Below are positions 1-10,221 of a stretch of 64,000 nucleotides of DNA, in pieces. The first letter of the stretch is position 1. Each line of letters starts with the position of its first letter. The DNA comes from Paraburkholderia sabiae (lineage in GTDB: Bacteria > Pseudomonadota > Gammaproteobacteria > Burkholderiales > Burkholderiaceae): contig NZ_CP125295.1 in NCBI RefSeq assembly GCF_030412785.1, positions 5,580,001-5,644,000 of the forward strand, in the 5' to 3' direction. The position numbers and the translations under genes were made by a program. The notes under the pieces were generated by a model, which saw only the letters and a program-made list of their open reading frames with translations, searched no databases and was not told the DNA's origin.

Positions 1-347
1 TCGACGGATACGCGCACGACCTTTTTATCGTCGATGGTGCGCACGTCGGTTCGCACGACGGGTGTGAAATAGCCTTCCGTCGACGCGAGATCGCGCACCT
101 GCTGCGGCGTCGCCGTCACGAGGAAATCGAACTGCTCGGGGCTGATGTCCTCGCGTTTCGCGAAACGGGAAATGTCCAGGTGCTCTTCGAGCAGCTTGCG
201 CAGCGCGCGCGGCTCGGCCTCGACATCGACCTTGTACGTCGGCTTCACGCGCGCGGCCCAGGCGTGCGTCGTCACGAGCAGCAGCGCGCAGAATCCGCAC
301 GACAGACAGGCGCGCAGCAGCGTCGCGCCAAACGATGCGCGCCGCAT
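1..347 (-). CDS. tamA: Autotransporter assembly outer-membrane protein TamA, N-terminal part (cut by window edge)
   Basis: The minus-strand reading frame stays open to the window edge, so only about 115 N-terminal residues are present. It starts with a basic and hydrophobic signal peptide ending near THAWA, followed by a POTRA-like stretch (YKVDVEAEPRALRKLLEEHL, then EQFDFLVTATPQQVRDLAST and a GYFTP motif). This is typical of TamA/Omp85 proteins, which insert autotransporters into the outer membrane together with the inner-membrane protein TamB. I chose the ATG at 345-347. A GTG at 363-365 in the same frame would add six residues. The missing remainder, and probably tamB, lie to the left of the window. 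The family is recognised from these motifs only. Confidence 0.75.
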   Translation of the reverse strand, partial: MRRASFGATLLRACLSCGFCALLLVTTHAWAARVKPTYKVDVEAEPRALRKLLEEHLDISRFAKREDISPEQFDFLVTATPQQVRDLASTEGYFTPVVRTDVRTIDDKKVVRVSV

Positions 348-627
348 CGCGCGTCCGTCCGTCACTGTGCTTTCGCTGCGGCGCCTGAACGACCGCTCGA
401 TGGCCCACCCCGCCAAACAAGACCTCCGGCTCTTTTGACGCCTGGTTGAAGAATGCCGACACCCGGCGCCGCCAGGACAGACGTGGCGCGGGGGAACGAG
501 CGCTATTTGAACACATCGGCGGCGACGCGCACCCGACAGGCACGCGCCGCGCCGTGCCCGCCAGCAAGGCAAAACGCGCGCCCGCCTTTGACGCCGCCCG
601 CCGGACGCGGTTCCGCCGACTTTTCAC

Positions 628-654
628 TTGACTGGCACGGGCTTGCGGTAAAAT
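628..654 (+). promoter_or_regulatory. Putative sigma-70 promoter for DUF3460-scpA
   Basis: TTGACT at 628-633 and TAAAAT at 649-654 are near-consensus -35 and -10 hexamers with a slightly short 15-nt spacer. They lie 75 bases before the DUF3460 start, in the 381-bp gap to the divergent tamA. I see no gene in the rest of that gap (348-728). Confidence 0.5.
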
Positions 655-728
655 CCTGTTCTGCACCAACGGCCCCGCTCCAGACGCACATTCCGGGCGC
701 CGTCATCTCCATTCACGGACGTCGAGCC

Positions 729-914
729 ATGTATCAATCGGATATCACGCAGTTCCTGAATCAACTGAAGCAGCAAAAGCCCACTCTCGAAGACGAGCAG
801 CGCCGCGGCCGCGCCCTGCTGTGGGACAAGCAGCCGATCGACCTCGACGAACGCGCGTCCAATCAGGCTGCACGCGTGCAGCAGACCTCGTACGTCTACT
901 ACCAGAACTTTTAA
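729..914 (+). CDS. DUF3460 family protein (61 aa)
   Basis: A small protein beginning MYQSDITQFLNQLKQQKP and ending in an aromatic tail, TSYVYYQNF. It matches the short DUF3460 family found next to scpA in Burkholderiales. No catalytic motif, signal peptide or membrane segment is visible; it is charged and probably cytosolic. The ATG at 729 was preferred over upstream in-frame starts because the conserved family begins there. Its TAA is followed without a gap by the scpA GTG, so the two genes are probably co-transcribed and translationally coupled. The function is unknown. Confidence 0.85.
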   Translation: MYQSDITQFLNQLKQQKPTLEDEQRRGRALLWDKQPIDLDERASNQAARVQQTSYVYYQNF

Positions 915-1787
915 GTGACCACTGCCGACGAGGCCCGCGCCGCATCGGAACAATCCGACGCAGCGCTCGCCACGCCCGCCACCGATTCGACGACCAACAC
1001 CGTCGACGGCATCGCTTTCGCTCGCCTGTACGGCGAGCCGCTCTTCAAGCTGCCGCAGGATCTGTACATCCCGCCCGACGCGCTCGAAGTCTTTCTCGAG
1101 ACTTTCGAAGGCCCGCTGGACCTGTTGCTGTACCTGATCCGCAAGCAGAACTTCAACGTGCTCGACATTCCGATGGCCGATGTGACGGCCCAGTATCTCG
1201 GCTATGTCGAACAGCTGCGCAAGACCAATCTCGAACTCGCCGCCGAATATCTGCTGATGGCGGCCATGCTCATCGAGATCAAATCGCGCATGCTGCTGCC
1301 CGTGAAGAAGGCGGATACGGGCGAGGAAGCGGAAGACCCGCGCGCCGAGCTGGTGCGCCGCCTGCTCGAATACGAGCAGATGAAGCTCGCCGCGCAGCGC
1401 CTCGACCACCTGCCGCAGCTCGGGCGCGACTTCCTGCGCGCCGACGTGTACATCGAGCAGAGCATCTCGCCGCGCTTTCCCGACGTCGACACGGACGACC
1501 TGCGTTCCGCGTGGGCCGACGTGATCAAGCGCGCGAAGCTCGTCCAGCATCACAAGATTTCGCGCGAGGAACTGTCCGTGCGCGAACACATGAGCGTGAT
1601 CCTGCGCCGCCTGCAGAACGCGCGCTTCATGGAGTTCTCCGAGCTGTTCGACACGACGCGCGGCGTGCCCGTCGTGGTCGTGAACTTCATCGCGATGCTC
1701 GAACTGTCGCGTGAATCGTTGATCGAGATCACGCAGGCCGAGCCGTTCGCGCCGATTTACGTGCGGCTCGCCTATCTGCCCGCCTGA
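915..1787 (+). CDS. scpA: Segregation and condensation protein ScpA
   Basis: A 290-residue kleisin subunit of the SMC-ScpA-ScpB condensin, which compacts and helps segregate the chromosome. The diagnostic kleisin segment FEGPLDLLLYLIRKQ lies at about residues 64-78, followed by the LDIPMADVTAQYL helix and a C-terminal winged-helix region ending VRLAYLPA. The start is a GTG directly after the DUF3460 stop codon. The first 45 residues or so are low-complexity Ala/Thr/Asp, longer than the minimal family. scpB is not adjacent in this window. Downstream come panC and panD, the usual order in this group. Confidence 0.95.
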   Translation: MTTADEARAASEQSDAALATPATDSTTNTVDGIAFARLYGEPLFKLPQDLYIPPDALEVFLETFEGPLDLLLYLIRKQNFNVLDIPMADVTAQYLGYVEQLRKTNLELAAEYLLMAAMLIEIKSRMLLPVKKADTGEEAEDPRAELVRRLLEYEQMKLAAQRLDHLPQLGRDFLRADVYIEQSISPRFPDVDTDDLRSAWADVIKRAKLVQHHKISREELSVREHMSVILRRLQNARFMEFSELFDTTRGVPVVVVNFIAMLELSRESLIEITQAEPFAPIYVRLAYLPA

Positions 1788-2927
<1,140 letters not shown>

Positions 2928-2945
2928 CGGCCGGAAGGACTAGCC

Positions 2946-3332
2946 ATGCAACGCAATATGCTGAAGTCGAAGATCCACCGCGCGGTGGTGACGCACTGTG
3001 AACTGCACTACGAAGGATCGTGCGCGATCGACGAAAACCTGCTCGAAGCGGCGAATATCGTCGAGAACGAGCGCATCGACATCTGGAACATCAACAACGG
3101 CGAGCGCTTTTCGACGTACGCGATCAAGGGCGAGCGCGGCAGCGGCATGATTTCGCTGAACGGCTCGGCGGCGCGGCGCGCGCAACTGGGCGATCTGGTG
3201 ATCATCGCGGCGTTCGCGAACGTCGACGAGGAAGAACTCAAGGCAGGCTGGAAGCCGGATCTGGTGTTCGTCGACGAGAACAACGCGATCAAGGGCAGCC
3301 GCGACCACGTGCCGACGCAAAGCTGGACCTGA
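2946..3332 (+). CDS. panD: Aspartate 1-decarboxylase (pyruvoyl enzyme precursor)
   Basis: Makes beta-alanine from aspartate for pantothenate synthesis. The 128-residue proenzyme contains the self-cleavage site in HYEGSCAID: cleavage between Gly24 and Ser25 produces the pyruvoyl cofactor. The conserved N-terminal MLKSKIHRA segment is intact. A Shine-Dalgarno GGAAGGA lies just before the ATG. It lies directly behind panC and ahead of a strong hairpin shared with the convergent parA gene. Confidence 0.97.
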   Translation: MQRNMLKSKIHRAVVTHCELHYEGSCAIDENLLEAANIVENERIDIWNINNGERFSTYAIKGERGSGMISLNGSAARRAQLGDLVIIAAFANVDEEELKAGWKPDLVFVDENNAIKGSRDHVPTQSWT

Positions 3333-3361
3333 ACGCCGCGGCTGTCTGGCCGCCGGAACAG

Positions 3362-3408
3362 AAAAAGGGCTGAAGCTGCGCGAGAACCGCGCGCCTTCAG
3401 CCCTTTTT
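3362..3408. terminator. Bidirectional intrinsic terminator between panD and parA
   Basis: AAAAAGGGCTGAAG at 3362-3375 pairs with CTTCAGCCCTTTTT at 3395-3408, with additional CGCG pairing inside the loop. The stem is flanked by A and T runs, so it can terminate transcription from either side. The stop codon of the minus-strand parA (3397-3399) lies within the right arm. Confidence 0.85.
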
Positions 3409-4101
3409 GTTGCCGCCCTTCCCGTTCGCGGGCTTGCCGTTCTCAGCCTTGGCGCTCTCGGCTTTAATGCCGTGGCCTTTCCCGTCGACCCACGCGGTGA
3501 TCGACTCCCACTGCTCCAGATCCTTCTCGACACGGCTCTTCGCGACGTCCCACAGCGTCAGGCCGTGCGCCGCCAGCTGCACGTAATTCTGTGTGTCGCG
3601 CAGATAGCCGAGCACGGGCAGATCGAGCCCTTCGACGAAGCGATGCAACTGGTCCGCCGACTTCGTGCGCGCATCCACCCGCATGCCGACCACGCCGATC
3701 TCGATCGCGCCTTTGCGGACGGCCTTTTCCTTCGCGAGGCGTTCGAGAAATTCCTTGGTCGCGAGGATATCGAAGATGGACGGCTGGAGCGGCACGATCA
3801 CCTTGTCGGCCAGCGACAGCGCGACGTTCAGCCGGTTGCCGTGCAGCCCGGCGGGCGTATCGATCACGGCCTGCTCGAGGCCCTTGGGCGGCTTCACGGG
3901 CGAGTCGGGATCGACCTGCCATGTTTCGATGGCCGGCAAGGTTTCCGGACGCAGATCGAGCCACGCGTGCGCGGACTGCTGCCGGTCGAGATCGGCGAGC
4001 GCGACCCATTGGCCTTCCGCCGCAAAGTAGCCAGCCAGATTGGTCGACAGCGTGCTCTTGCCCACGCCGCCCTTTGGATTCGCTATCACGATCACCGTCA
4101 T
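3397..4101 (-). CDS. Orphan ParA-family ATPase (MinD/ParA deviant Walker A)
   Basis: A 234-residue P-loop ATPase starting MTVIVIANPKGGVGKST; the KGGVGKST deviant Walker A at about residues 10-17 defines the ParA/MinD superfamily. Further motifs are ADLDRQQSA (Walker A', about residue 37) and VIDTPAG (Walker B). The ATG at 4101 was chosen over a longer frame because GGGAGAA lies at good spacing upstream and the family begins at this methionine. No parB or parS-like site is adjacent, so it is unlikely to be the chromosome-partition ATPase itself; positioning some other cargo is possible. The last 30 residues or so are a Lys/Gly/Asn-rich tail that may contact DNA or membrane. Confidence 0.85.
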   Translation of the reverse strand: MTVIVIANPKGGVGKSTLSTNLAGYFAAEGQWVALADLDRQQSAHAWLDLRPETLPAIETWQVDPDSPVKPPKGLEQAVIDTPAGLHGNRLNVALSLADKVIVPLQPSIFDILATKEFLERLAKEKAVRKGAIEIGVVGMRVDARTKSADQLHRFVEGLDLPVLGYLRDTQNYVQLAAHGLTLWDVAKSRVEKDLEQWESITAWVDGKGHGIKAESAKAENGKPANGKGGNKKG

Positions 4102-4322
4102 GAATTCTCCCGGGAAGAAGGCTGGCGCTGGCCAGCCGGTTTGCCGCTCGACTTCCGGCCCGCCCGCGCGCGGCGGCTCGCAGTGACGGCTGATCCTGCT
4201 TGCGAGCGCCCGTGCACGCGGCGTGGCCCATTCGTTCCAGGCGTTGATAATATCGGCAAAACCCGTCCGGCCGAAGTCCCTACGCACCTGAGGGACGCTT
4301 CCAGCCCCTTTTTCCGAGAATC

Positions 4323-4748
4323 ATGACCATGAGCAAACTGCGCAGCGACTACACGATCGACCGTCTTCACGAACGCCAGAAGGGCTCGCTGCCCGGCCTG
4401 CTGGGCGTGCGCGTCCTCGCGCTCGACGAAGGCACGCTGACGGCCGAACTGACCGTGCGCAGCGACCTTCTCGCGCCGAACGGCTACCTTCACGCGGCAA
4501 CCGTCGTGGCGCTCGCCGATACGGCATGCGGCTATGCGTGCCTCGCGCACCTGCCCGACAACGCAACCAATTTCACGACCATCGAGCTAAAGAGCAACTT
4601 CCTCGGCACGTCGCGGGACGGAACGATCCGCGCCGTCGCCAAAGCCGTGCATCTGGGACGCAGCACGCAGGTGTGGGACGCGACCGTCACCGATGCCAAC
4701 GGCAAGACGATGGCCCTGTTCCGCTGCACGCAGATCGTGCTGTACTGA
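4323..4748 (+). CDS. PaaI-family hotdog-fold thioesterase
   Basis: A 141-residue single hotdog domain. The active-site segment NGYLHAATVVALADTACGY at residues 53-71 has the Asn-Gly-x-x-His and downstream Asp arrangement of PaaI-type acyl-CoA thioesterases. The second half has the usual strand pattern (FTTIELKSNFLG, VWDATVTDANGK). It probably hydrolyses a small acyl- or aryl-CoA; the substrate cannot be read from sequence. ATG codons at 4323 and 4329 are both possible. It is divergent from parA across a 221-bp gap with no further gene visible. Confidence 0.88.
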   Translation: MTMSKLRSDYTIDRLHERQKGSLPGLLGVRVLALDEGTLTAELTVRSDLLAPNGYLHAATVVALADTACGYACLAHLPDNATNFTTIELKSNFLGTSRDGTIRAVAKAVHLGRSTQVWDATVTDANGKTMALFRCTQIVLY

Positions 4749-4881
4749 GTTCACGCGGGCGGCGACGGCGCTCGCGAAAAGTGACGATTTACGACAAATC
4801 TCGCGAGCACTCCGGAACATCGGGCGATTATGATCGGGAGCATCATTGCCGTCCCCGCAGCGTCCCTGCTGCGCCCGCACC

Positions 4882-6552
4882 ATGCCTCCTGAACCAGCGA
4901 ACTTCCAGGCCGCCTTCGAAGCCCATCTCGCCGGCCGGCTCGACGAAGCCGAACGCGGCTATCGCGCCGTGCTCGAACACGACCCGCATCACGCCGACGC
5001 GCTGCATCTGCTCGGCGTCGTACTGTCGGCGCGCGGCGTATGGATCGAAGGCGAAGCGCTGCTGCACCGCGCGATCGCGTTGCGCGACGACGCGCATTTC
5101 CACGCCAATCTCGCCGAACTGCTGCTGCGCCGTGGGCGACTGCAAGAGGCCGAAGCAAGCGGCCGTCGAGCCATCGACGTCGATCCGCGCTGCGGGCTCG
5201 CCCATTTCTACCTTGCCGAAACACTGACGCGAACGGCGCGTCCGCGCGAAGCCGAAGCGGCGTATCGCAGGTCAATCGAACTCGAGCCGAAGATGCTCGC
5301 TGTCCGCAACAATCTCGGCAACCTGCTGCTGCACGAGAACCGCTTCGACGACGCCATCGCCACGTTTGGCGAGGCGCTCGACATCGACGGCACGTATATC
5401 CACGCGCTGTACAACCTCGGCATGGCGCTCTTGCGCAGCGTGCGTCCCGCCGAGGCCGAGATGGCGTTCCGGCGGGCGCTCGCCGTTCAGCCCGATCATC
5501 GCGACGCGCTGCACAACCTTGGCACGGCGCTCAAGCTCACGGGCCGATACGACGAAGCGGAAGCCGTCTACCGGCAGACCCTCGCGCTAGCGCCGGATTT
5601 CGCCGACGCTCACTGGAACCTCGCCGTGCTGCTGCTCACTCAGGGCCGTCTGGCGGAAGGCTGGCCGCACGCTGAGGCCCGTTACGCGCCGCAGCGCGCG
5701 CCGAAGGACATTCCGCCGCCCGCCGGGACGCCGCAGTGGCAAGGCGAGTCACTCGACGGAAAGACGCTCGTGCTGTGGCACGAGCAAGGCTACGGCGACT
5801 GCGTGCAGTTCGCGCGCTACGCGCCGCTTCTGAAGGCACTCGGCGTGCGGCACTTGACGCTGATGTGCCCGGCGCCGCTCAAACCGTTGATGGAAACGCT
5901 CGACAGCATCGACGCCGTCACGACGCACAGCGGCCAGATCGGGCAGCACGACTTCTGGGCGTATCCGCTGAGCCTGCCATTGCGGTTCGGCACGACGCTC
6001 GACACCATTCCCGCCGCGCTGCCTTATCTGCGTGCATTGCCGGAGCGCGTCGAGCGATGGCGTGTCCATCTGTCGAAGGCGCCGGGGCTAAAAATCGGGC
6101 TCGTCTGGAAGGGCTTCGCCGGCAACCAGCACGACGCGACGCGCTCGCTTCCCGATCTCACGCCGCTCGCGCCGCTGTGGACCGTGGCAGGCGTGACGTT
6201 TTTCAGCCTGCAAAAAGGCCAGGGCGAGGACGAAGCGGCCGCGCCGCCTGACGGGCAGCCCATCGTGAGTCTTGGCTCGGGTATCGAGGATTTCGCGGAT
6301 ACGGCCGCGATCATCGCGCAACTGGATTTGCTGATCGCCGTCGATACGGCGGCCGCGCATGTGGCGGGCGCGCTCGGCAAACCGTGCTGGCTGATGCTGC
6401 CGCACGACTGGACCGACTGGCGCTGGCTGCTCGAACGCGACGATACGCCGTGGTATCCGGGCGTGATGCGCCTGTTCAGGCAGTCGGCTGCGGACGACTG
6501 GCGGGAAGTCGCCGAACGCATGGCGGATGCGCTCCGGCATCTGGAAAAATGA
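4882..6552 (+). CDS. Tetratricopeptide-repeat protein with C-terminal glycosyltransferase-like domain
   Basis: About 556 residues. The first half (about residues 5-270) is a run of TPR units, for example NLGNLLLHENRFDDAIATFG and NLGTALKLTGRYDEAEAVYR. The second half resembles the GT-B C-terminal region of ADP-heptose-type (GT9-like) transferases: WHEQGYGDCVQFARYAPLL, LKIGLVWKGFAGN, LLIAVDTAAAHVAGALGKPCW. Such fusions are often assigned to protein or surface glycosylation, but no acceptor can be named. A TTG at 4846, five bases after GGGAG, could be the true start and would add 12 residues; the ATG at 4882 lacks a clear ribosome site. A second, related protein is at 42439-43878. Confidence 0.8.
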   Translation: MPPEPANFQAAFEAHLAGRLDEAERGYRAVLEHDPHHADALHLLGVVLSARGVWIEGEALLHRAIALRDDAHFHANLAELLLRRGRLQEAEASGRRAIDVDPRCGLAHFYLAETLTRTARPREAEAAYRRSIELEPKMLAVRNNLGNLLLHENRFDDAIATFGEALDIDGTYIHALYNLGMALLRSVRPAEAEMAFRRALAVQPDHRDALHNLGTALKLTGRYDEAEAVYRQTLALAPDFADAHWNLAVLLLTQGRLAEGWPHAEARYAPQRAPKDIPPPAGTPQWQGESLDGKTLVLWHEQGYGDCVQFARYAPLLKALGVRHLTLMCPAPLKPLMETLDSIDAVTTHSGQIGQHDFWAYPLSLPLRFGTTLDTIPAALPYLRALPERVERWRVHLSKAPGLKIGLVWKGFAGNQHDATRSLPDLTPLAPLWTVAGVTFFSLQKGQGEDEAAAPPDGQPIVSLGSGIEDFADTAAIIAQLDLLIAVDTAAAHVAGALGKPCWLMLPHDWTDWRWLLERDDTPWYPGVMRLFRQSAADDWREVAERMADALRHLEK

Positions 6553-6554
6553 CC

Positions 6555-6580
6555 AGACGGGCATGCCGGCATGCCCGTCT
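6555..6580. terminator. Perfect 26-bp palindrome between convergent genes
   Basis: AGACGGGCATGCC and its exact complement meet head to head, 2 bases after the TPR gene and 10 bases before the end of the DoxX gene. No strong T run follows on either strand, so it may be a weak bidirectional terminator or an mRNA 3'-end stabiliser. Confidence 0.5.
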
Positions 6581-6590
6581 CACATCAAGT

Positions 6591-7025
6591 TCAGGCCGCG
6601 TTGCGCACCTGCCCGACCGACGCCGCCTTCACGCCGCCGACAGCAAACAGCCCATTGCCGAGCAGCGACTGCACGACGAGCGTCACCGCCCAGAACGCCG
6701 GATATTCCCAGCCGCCGTGCGGCGACGCAAAGCCCCAGCCGTTCGGCAGATGCACGGACAGCGCGCCGAGCATGAACGGCACCAGCACCAGCGCGACCCA
6801 GCGGACCTGCACGCCGAGCAGCAGCGCAATCCCGCCGAACAGTTCGACGAACGCGGTCAGATAGCCGAGCCAGCCCGGATAGCCGATCGACTGGAAGAAT
6901 TGCGCCGTGCCCGGCAGCGTGAAGACGAAGATTTTCTGCAGGCTGTGCGCCAGATACATCACGCCCAGCGCGACGCGCAGGATCGTGGCGGCCAGATCGG
7001 CTTTGTTGCTTGCGGTCGGGTTCAT
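6591..7025 (-). CDS. DoxX-family inner-membrane protein
   Basis: A 144-residue protein with four predicted hydrophobic helices (ILRVALGVMYLAHSLQKIFV, YLTAFVELFGGIALLLGVQV, WVALVLVPFMLGAL, AFWAVTLVVQSLLG), the layout of the DoxX/SURF4-like family. Family members have been linked to redox or quinone chemistry and stress resistance, but the activity of this copy cannot be inferred. It converges on the TPR gene and stands 122 bases beyond the end of cobQ with no shared operon evident. Confidence 0.85.
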   Translation of the reverse strand: MNPTASNKADLAATILRVALGVMYLAHSLQKIFVFTLPGTAQFFQSIGYPGWLGYLTAFVELFGGIALLLGVQVRWVALVLVPFMLGALSVHLPNGWGFASPHGGWEYPAFWAVTLVVQSLLGNGLFAVGGVKAASVGQVRNAA

Positions 7026-7147
7026 GTCGGTTCCTCGGGATCGGGTTTGACGGCGCGGACTGCGCCGTCGATGGAACGGACTTTATTCGAACCGCTGGGC
7101 GGGAAAAATCACCTTGGCGGCTTAGATTAATTCCTGATGAGAAGGAA

Positions 7148-8668
7148 TCAGCCGACCGCCGCCCACAGACGTTTCAGATCGAGATGCCCGGCGAGCGTGT
7201 CGGCGAGCCGTTCCAGCGAAGCTTCGCGCAATGCCGGATAGTCGATTGCATCGGCATTTTTCAGCCCGGCCCATTCGAGCAGCGACGCGCAGGCGGCGGG
7301 CGTGTCGAACAGACCGTGCACGTAGGTCGCGAGAATCTGGTTGTCGGCGGAACGCGCGCCATCGGGACGCACACCGCCCGCTTCGTCGGCGAGCAGCAGT
7401 GCGGGCGCATCGAGTGCGGGCCCTTGCGTCTCGCCCATGTGGATCTCGTAGCCCGCGACATCGGCGGTGCTCGTCGCGAGCCGACCCGTTACGTTCTTCA
7501 GTGTCTTCTCGCGCGTGAGCGTCGTCGAGAAATCGAGCCAGCCGAGCCCGGCGACCGTCGCGGGCGGCCCTTCCACGCCATACGGATCCGCCACCTCGCG
7601 ACCGAGCATCTGCATGCCGCCGCAAATGCCGATCACGCGTCCGCCGTAACGCAGATGCTTTTGCAACACGGCGTCCCAGCCTTGCGCGCGCAAAAACGCG
7701 AGATCGCCCTGCACGTTCTTCGAACCCGGCAGAATGATCAGGTCAGCGGGCGGCGGCGTGGTGCCCGAACGCACGTAGTGAAAGTCGACCTGAGGATGCG
7801 CACGCAGTGCGTCGAAATCCGTGTGATTGCTGATATGCGGCAACGCGGGCACGACGACGCGCAACGCCTCCGCACTCGCCTGCGCGGCGCGCAGCTCGCG
7901 CGGCAGCATGTCTTCGGCATCGAGCGTGAGGCCATGCAGATACGGCACGACGCCGAGCACGGGCTTGCCCGTCTTCGCTTCGAGCCAGTCGAGCCCCGGT
8001 TGCAGCAAGCTCACGTCGCCGCGAAAACGGTTGATCACGAAGCCGCGCACGCGCGCCTGCTCGCTTTCCGACAAACACGCGAGCGTGCCCGTCAGATGCG
8101 CGAACACGCCGCCGCGATCGATGTCGGCGACGAGCACGACGGGACAATCGACGGCTTCAGCAAAACCCATGTTCGCGATGTCGCGCTCGCGCAGATTGAT
8201 TTCGGCGGGACTGCCCGCGCCTTCGACGAAGATCGCGTCGTAAGACGCCTTCAGCCGCGCATACGATTCCAGCACCGCTTCGAACGCGACGGGCTTGTAG
8301 TCGTGATACGCGCGCGCATCGAGGTTCATGCGCGCCTTGCCGTGGATGATCACCTGCGCGCCGCGATCGCTGGTCGGCTTGAGCAGCACGGGGTTCAGAT
8401 CGGTGTGCGCGTCGATGCCCGCCGCAACCGCCTGCAACGCCTGCGCGCGGCCGATCTCGCCGCCGTCGACGGTCACTGCGCTGTTGAGCGCCATGTTCTG
8501 CGGCTTGAACGGCGCGACCCGCACGCCCGCGCGCCGCGCGAGCCGGCACAGACCGGCGACGAGCGTGCTCTTGCCGGCATCGGAAGTCGTGCCTTGAATC
8601 ATCAGCGTGCCGCGCGGCACGTCCTGCGAATCGGGAGAGAGGTCGAGTTGAGCGGACACTGTGGCCAC
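7148..8668 (-). CDS. cobQ: Cobyric acid synthase
   Basis: Amidates four carboxyl groups of adenosylcobyrinic acid diamide, using glutamine and ATP, to give cobyric acid. At 506 residues it is full length. The N-terminal dethiobiotin-synthetase-like P-loop [10 protein letters not shown] spans residues 26-35. The C-terminal class I glutamine amidotransferase has its nucleophile Cys349 in [12 protein letters not shown] and a His in TYVHGLFD (about residue 451). It is divergent from cobU, 63 bases away, so a shared control region is likely. It lies away from the riboswitch-led btuB operon and would need its own promoter. Confidence 0.97.
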   Translation of the reverse strand: MATVSAQLDLSPDSQDVPRGTLMIQGTTSDAGKSTLVAGLCRLARRAGVRVAPFKPQNMALNSAVTVDGGEIGRAQALQAVAAGIDAHTDLNPVLLKPTSDRGAQVIIHGKARMNLDARAYHDYKPVAFEAVLESYARLKASYDAIFVEGAGSPAEINLRERDIANMGFAEAVDCPVVLVADIDRGGVFAHLTGTLACLSESEQARVRGFVINRFRGDVSLLQPGLDWLEAKTGKPVLGVVPYLHGLTLDAEDMLPRELRAAQASAEALRVVVPALPHISNHTDFDALRAHPQVDFHYVRSGTTPPPADLIILPGSKNVQGDLAFLRAQGWDAVLQKHLRYGGRVIGICGGMQMLGREVADPYGVEGPPATVAGLGWLDFSTTLTREKTLKNVTGRLATSTADVAGYEIHMGETQGPALDAPALLLADEAGGVRPDGARSADNQILATYVHGLFDTPAACASLLEWAGLKNADAIDYPALREASLERLADTLAGHLDLKRLWAAVG

Positions 8669-8731
8669 GTGCGCGAAGCAGCAAAAGGGAAGCCCGCATT
8701 ATCCCACCGGCACAGTCGGTACAATCACGCG

Positions 8732-9280
8732 ATGATTTCCCGCGACCTCACCTTCGTTCTCGGCGGCGCACGCTCGGGCAAGAGCCTGCATGCCGAACAA
8801 CTCGCGAGCGCGAGCACATGGCCTGTCACCTATGTCGCGACCGCGCGCATCGGCGACGAGGAATTCGCTGCACGCGTCGCACGTCATCGCGAGCGGCGGC
8901 CCGCGCATTGGGCGCTGCTCGAAGCGCCGCTCGATTTGCCGCAAGCCATCGCGTCCATCGACAAGGCAGACCACTGCATCCTGATCGACTGCCTGACGCT
9001 GTGGCTCGCGAATCTGCTCTGCCCCGCCGATGGTTCTCCTCCGCTCGCCAATTATCTCGACCGATTCGCCGCGCTCGAAACGGCGCTCGCGCAGGCGCAT
9101 TCGAAGATCATCGTCGTCAGCAACGAGATCGGTCTTGGCGTGATCCCGCTCGGCGCAGCGACGCGTCTTTACGTCGACGAACTCGGACGGCTGAATCAGC
9201 GCATCGCGGCCATCAGCACGCAGGCCACGATGATGGTCGCGGGTTTGCCGCTGTCGCTCAAGCAAGCGGGCCGCGCATGA
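8732..9280 (+). CDS. cobU: Adenosylcobinamide kinase / adenosylcobinamide-phosphate guanylyltransferase
   Basis: Bifunctional enzyme of nucleotide-loop assembly: phosphorylates adenosylcobinamide, then adds GMP. It has 182 residues. The P-loop GGARSGKS is at residues 11-18, and the ARHRERRPAHW motif around His52 carries the histidine that is guanylylated in the family. VVSNEIGLGVIP is the conserved middle motif. The ATG at 8732 starts exactly at the family N-terminus. Its TGA overlaps the cbiB ATG, and the series cobU-cbiB-cobD-btuF is tightly packed. Confidence 0.96.
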   Translation: MISRDLTFVLGGARSGKSLHAEQLASASTWPVTYVATARIGDEEFAARVARHRERRPAHWALLEAPLDLPQAIASIDKADHCILIDCLTLWLANLLCPADGSPPLANYLDRFAALETALAQAHSKIIVVSNEIGLGVIPLGAATRLYVDELGRLNQRIAAISTQATMMVAGLPLSLKQAGRA

Positions 9281-10218
9281 TGCTGCTGTCGTTGCCGCTC
9301 GTCGCGACGCTCGCCACGGCCTCCGTCGCGGTCGACCGATGGTTCGGCGAACCGGAGCGCACGCATCCTCTCGTCGGTTTCGGCAAGCTCGCGGCGAAAA
9401 TCGAAGCCGCGCTGAACACGGGGCGACGCGGACGGCTGCTGGGCATACTCGCGTGGCTGCTCGCCGTCGCGCCGCCCGTGCTGATCGCGACATGGCTCGT
9501 GCTCGCGCTGCCGTTCATCTGGGCGTGCGTGGTGCATGTCGCGTTGCTCTACTTCGCGCTCGGCGCGCGCAGTCTGCACGATCACATCGAACCGATCGGC
9601 CGCGCGCTCGCAAAGCGCGATCTCGCGCAGGCGCGCGTGCTGACGGCGCGCATCGTATCGCGCGAAACGTCGGATGCCGATGAAGGCGCGCTGTCGCGCG
9701 CCGCGGTGGAATCCGCATTGGAAAACGGCAACGATGCGATCTTCGGCGCGCTGTTCTGGTTCGTGATTTTCGGCGGGCCGGGCGCGCTCGCCTTTCGTCT
9801 CGCGAATACGCTCGATGCGATGTGGGGTTATCGCACGCCGCGCTATCTGCGCTTCGGCTGGGCGGCCGCGCGTTTTGACGACGCGTTCAACTACGTGCCC
9901 GCGCGTTTGACGGCGCTGAGCTACGCGCTGCTCGGCGACACGCGCACCGCCCTGCAATGCTGGCGCGAACAGGCGCCGCGCTGGGACAGCCCGAACGCGG
10001 GGCCCGTGATGGCCTCGGGTGCGGGCAGCCTCAACGTGCTGCTCGGCGGCGCGGCTGTGTATCACGGCGTGATAGAACAGCGTCCCGTGCTCGGCGCCGG
10101 TCACACGGCCAGCGCGCGGCATGTCGAGTCGGCGCTGATACTCGTCGAACGAACGGTGATTCTGTGGCTCGCCGCGTTCATTGCGCTCGCGCTGCTGAGC
10201 GTGCCGTTCCAGAGCTAA
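9277..10218 (+). CDS. cbiB: Adenosylcobinamide-phosphate synthase CbiB (CobD in Pseudomonas naming)
   Basis: A 313-residue inner-membrane enzyme that attaches aminopropanol phosphate to adenosylcobyric acid. The family opening DRWFGEPERTHPLVGFGKL is at about residues 22-40, followed by several membrane helices and the conserved ENGNDAIFGALFWF segment. The start ATG overlaps the cobU stop (ATGA), which fixes the reading frame and implies coupling. The next gene, cobD, makes the aminopropanol phosphate donor. Confidence 0.95.
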   Translation: MMLLSLPLVATLATASVAVDRWFGEPERTHPLVGFGKLAAKIEAALNTGRRGRLLGILAWLLAVAPPVLIATWLVLALPFIWACVVHVALLYFALGARSLHDHIEPIGRALAKRDLAQARVLTARIVSRETSDADEGALSRAAVESALENGNDAIFGALFWFVIFGGPGALAFRLANTLDAMWGYRTPRYLRFGWAAARFDDAFNYVPARLTALSYALLGDTRTALQCWREQAPRWDSPNAGPVMASGAGSLNVLLGGAAVYHGVIEQRPVLGAGHTASARHVESALILVERTVILWLAAFIALALLSVPFQS

Positions 10219-10221
10219 CCG

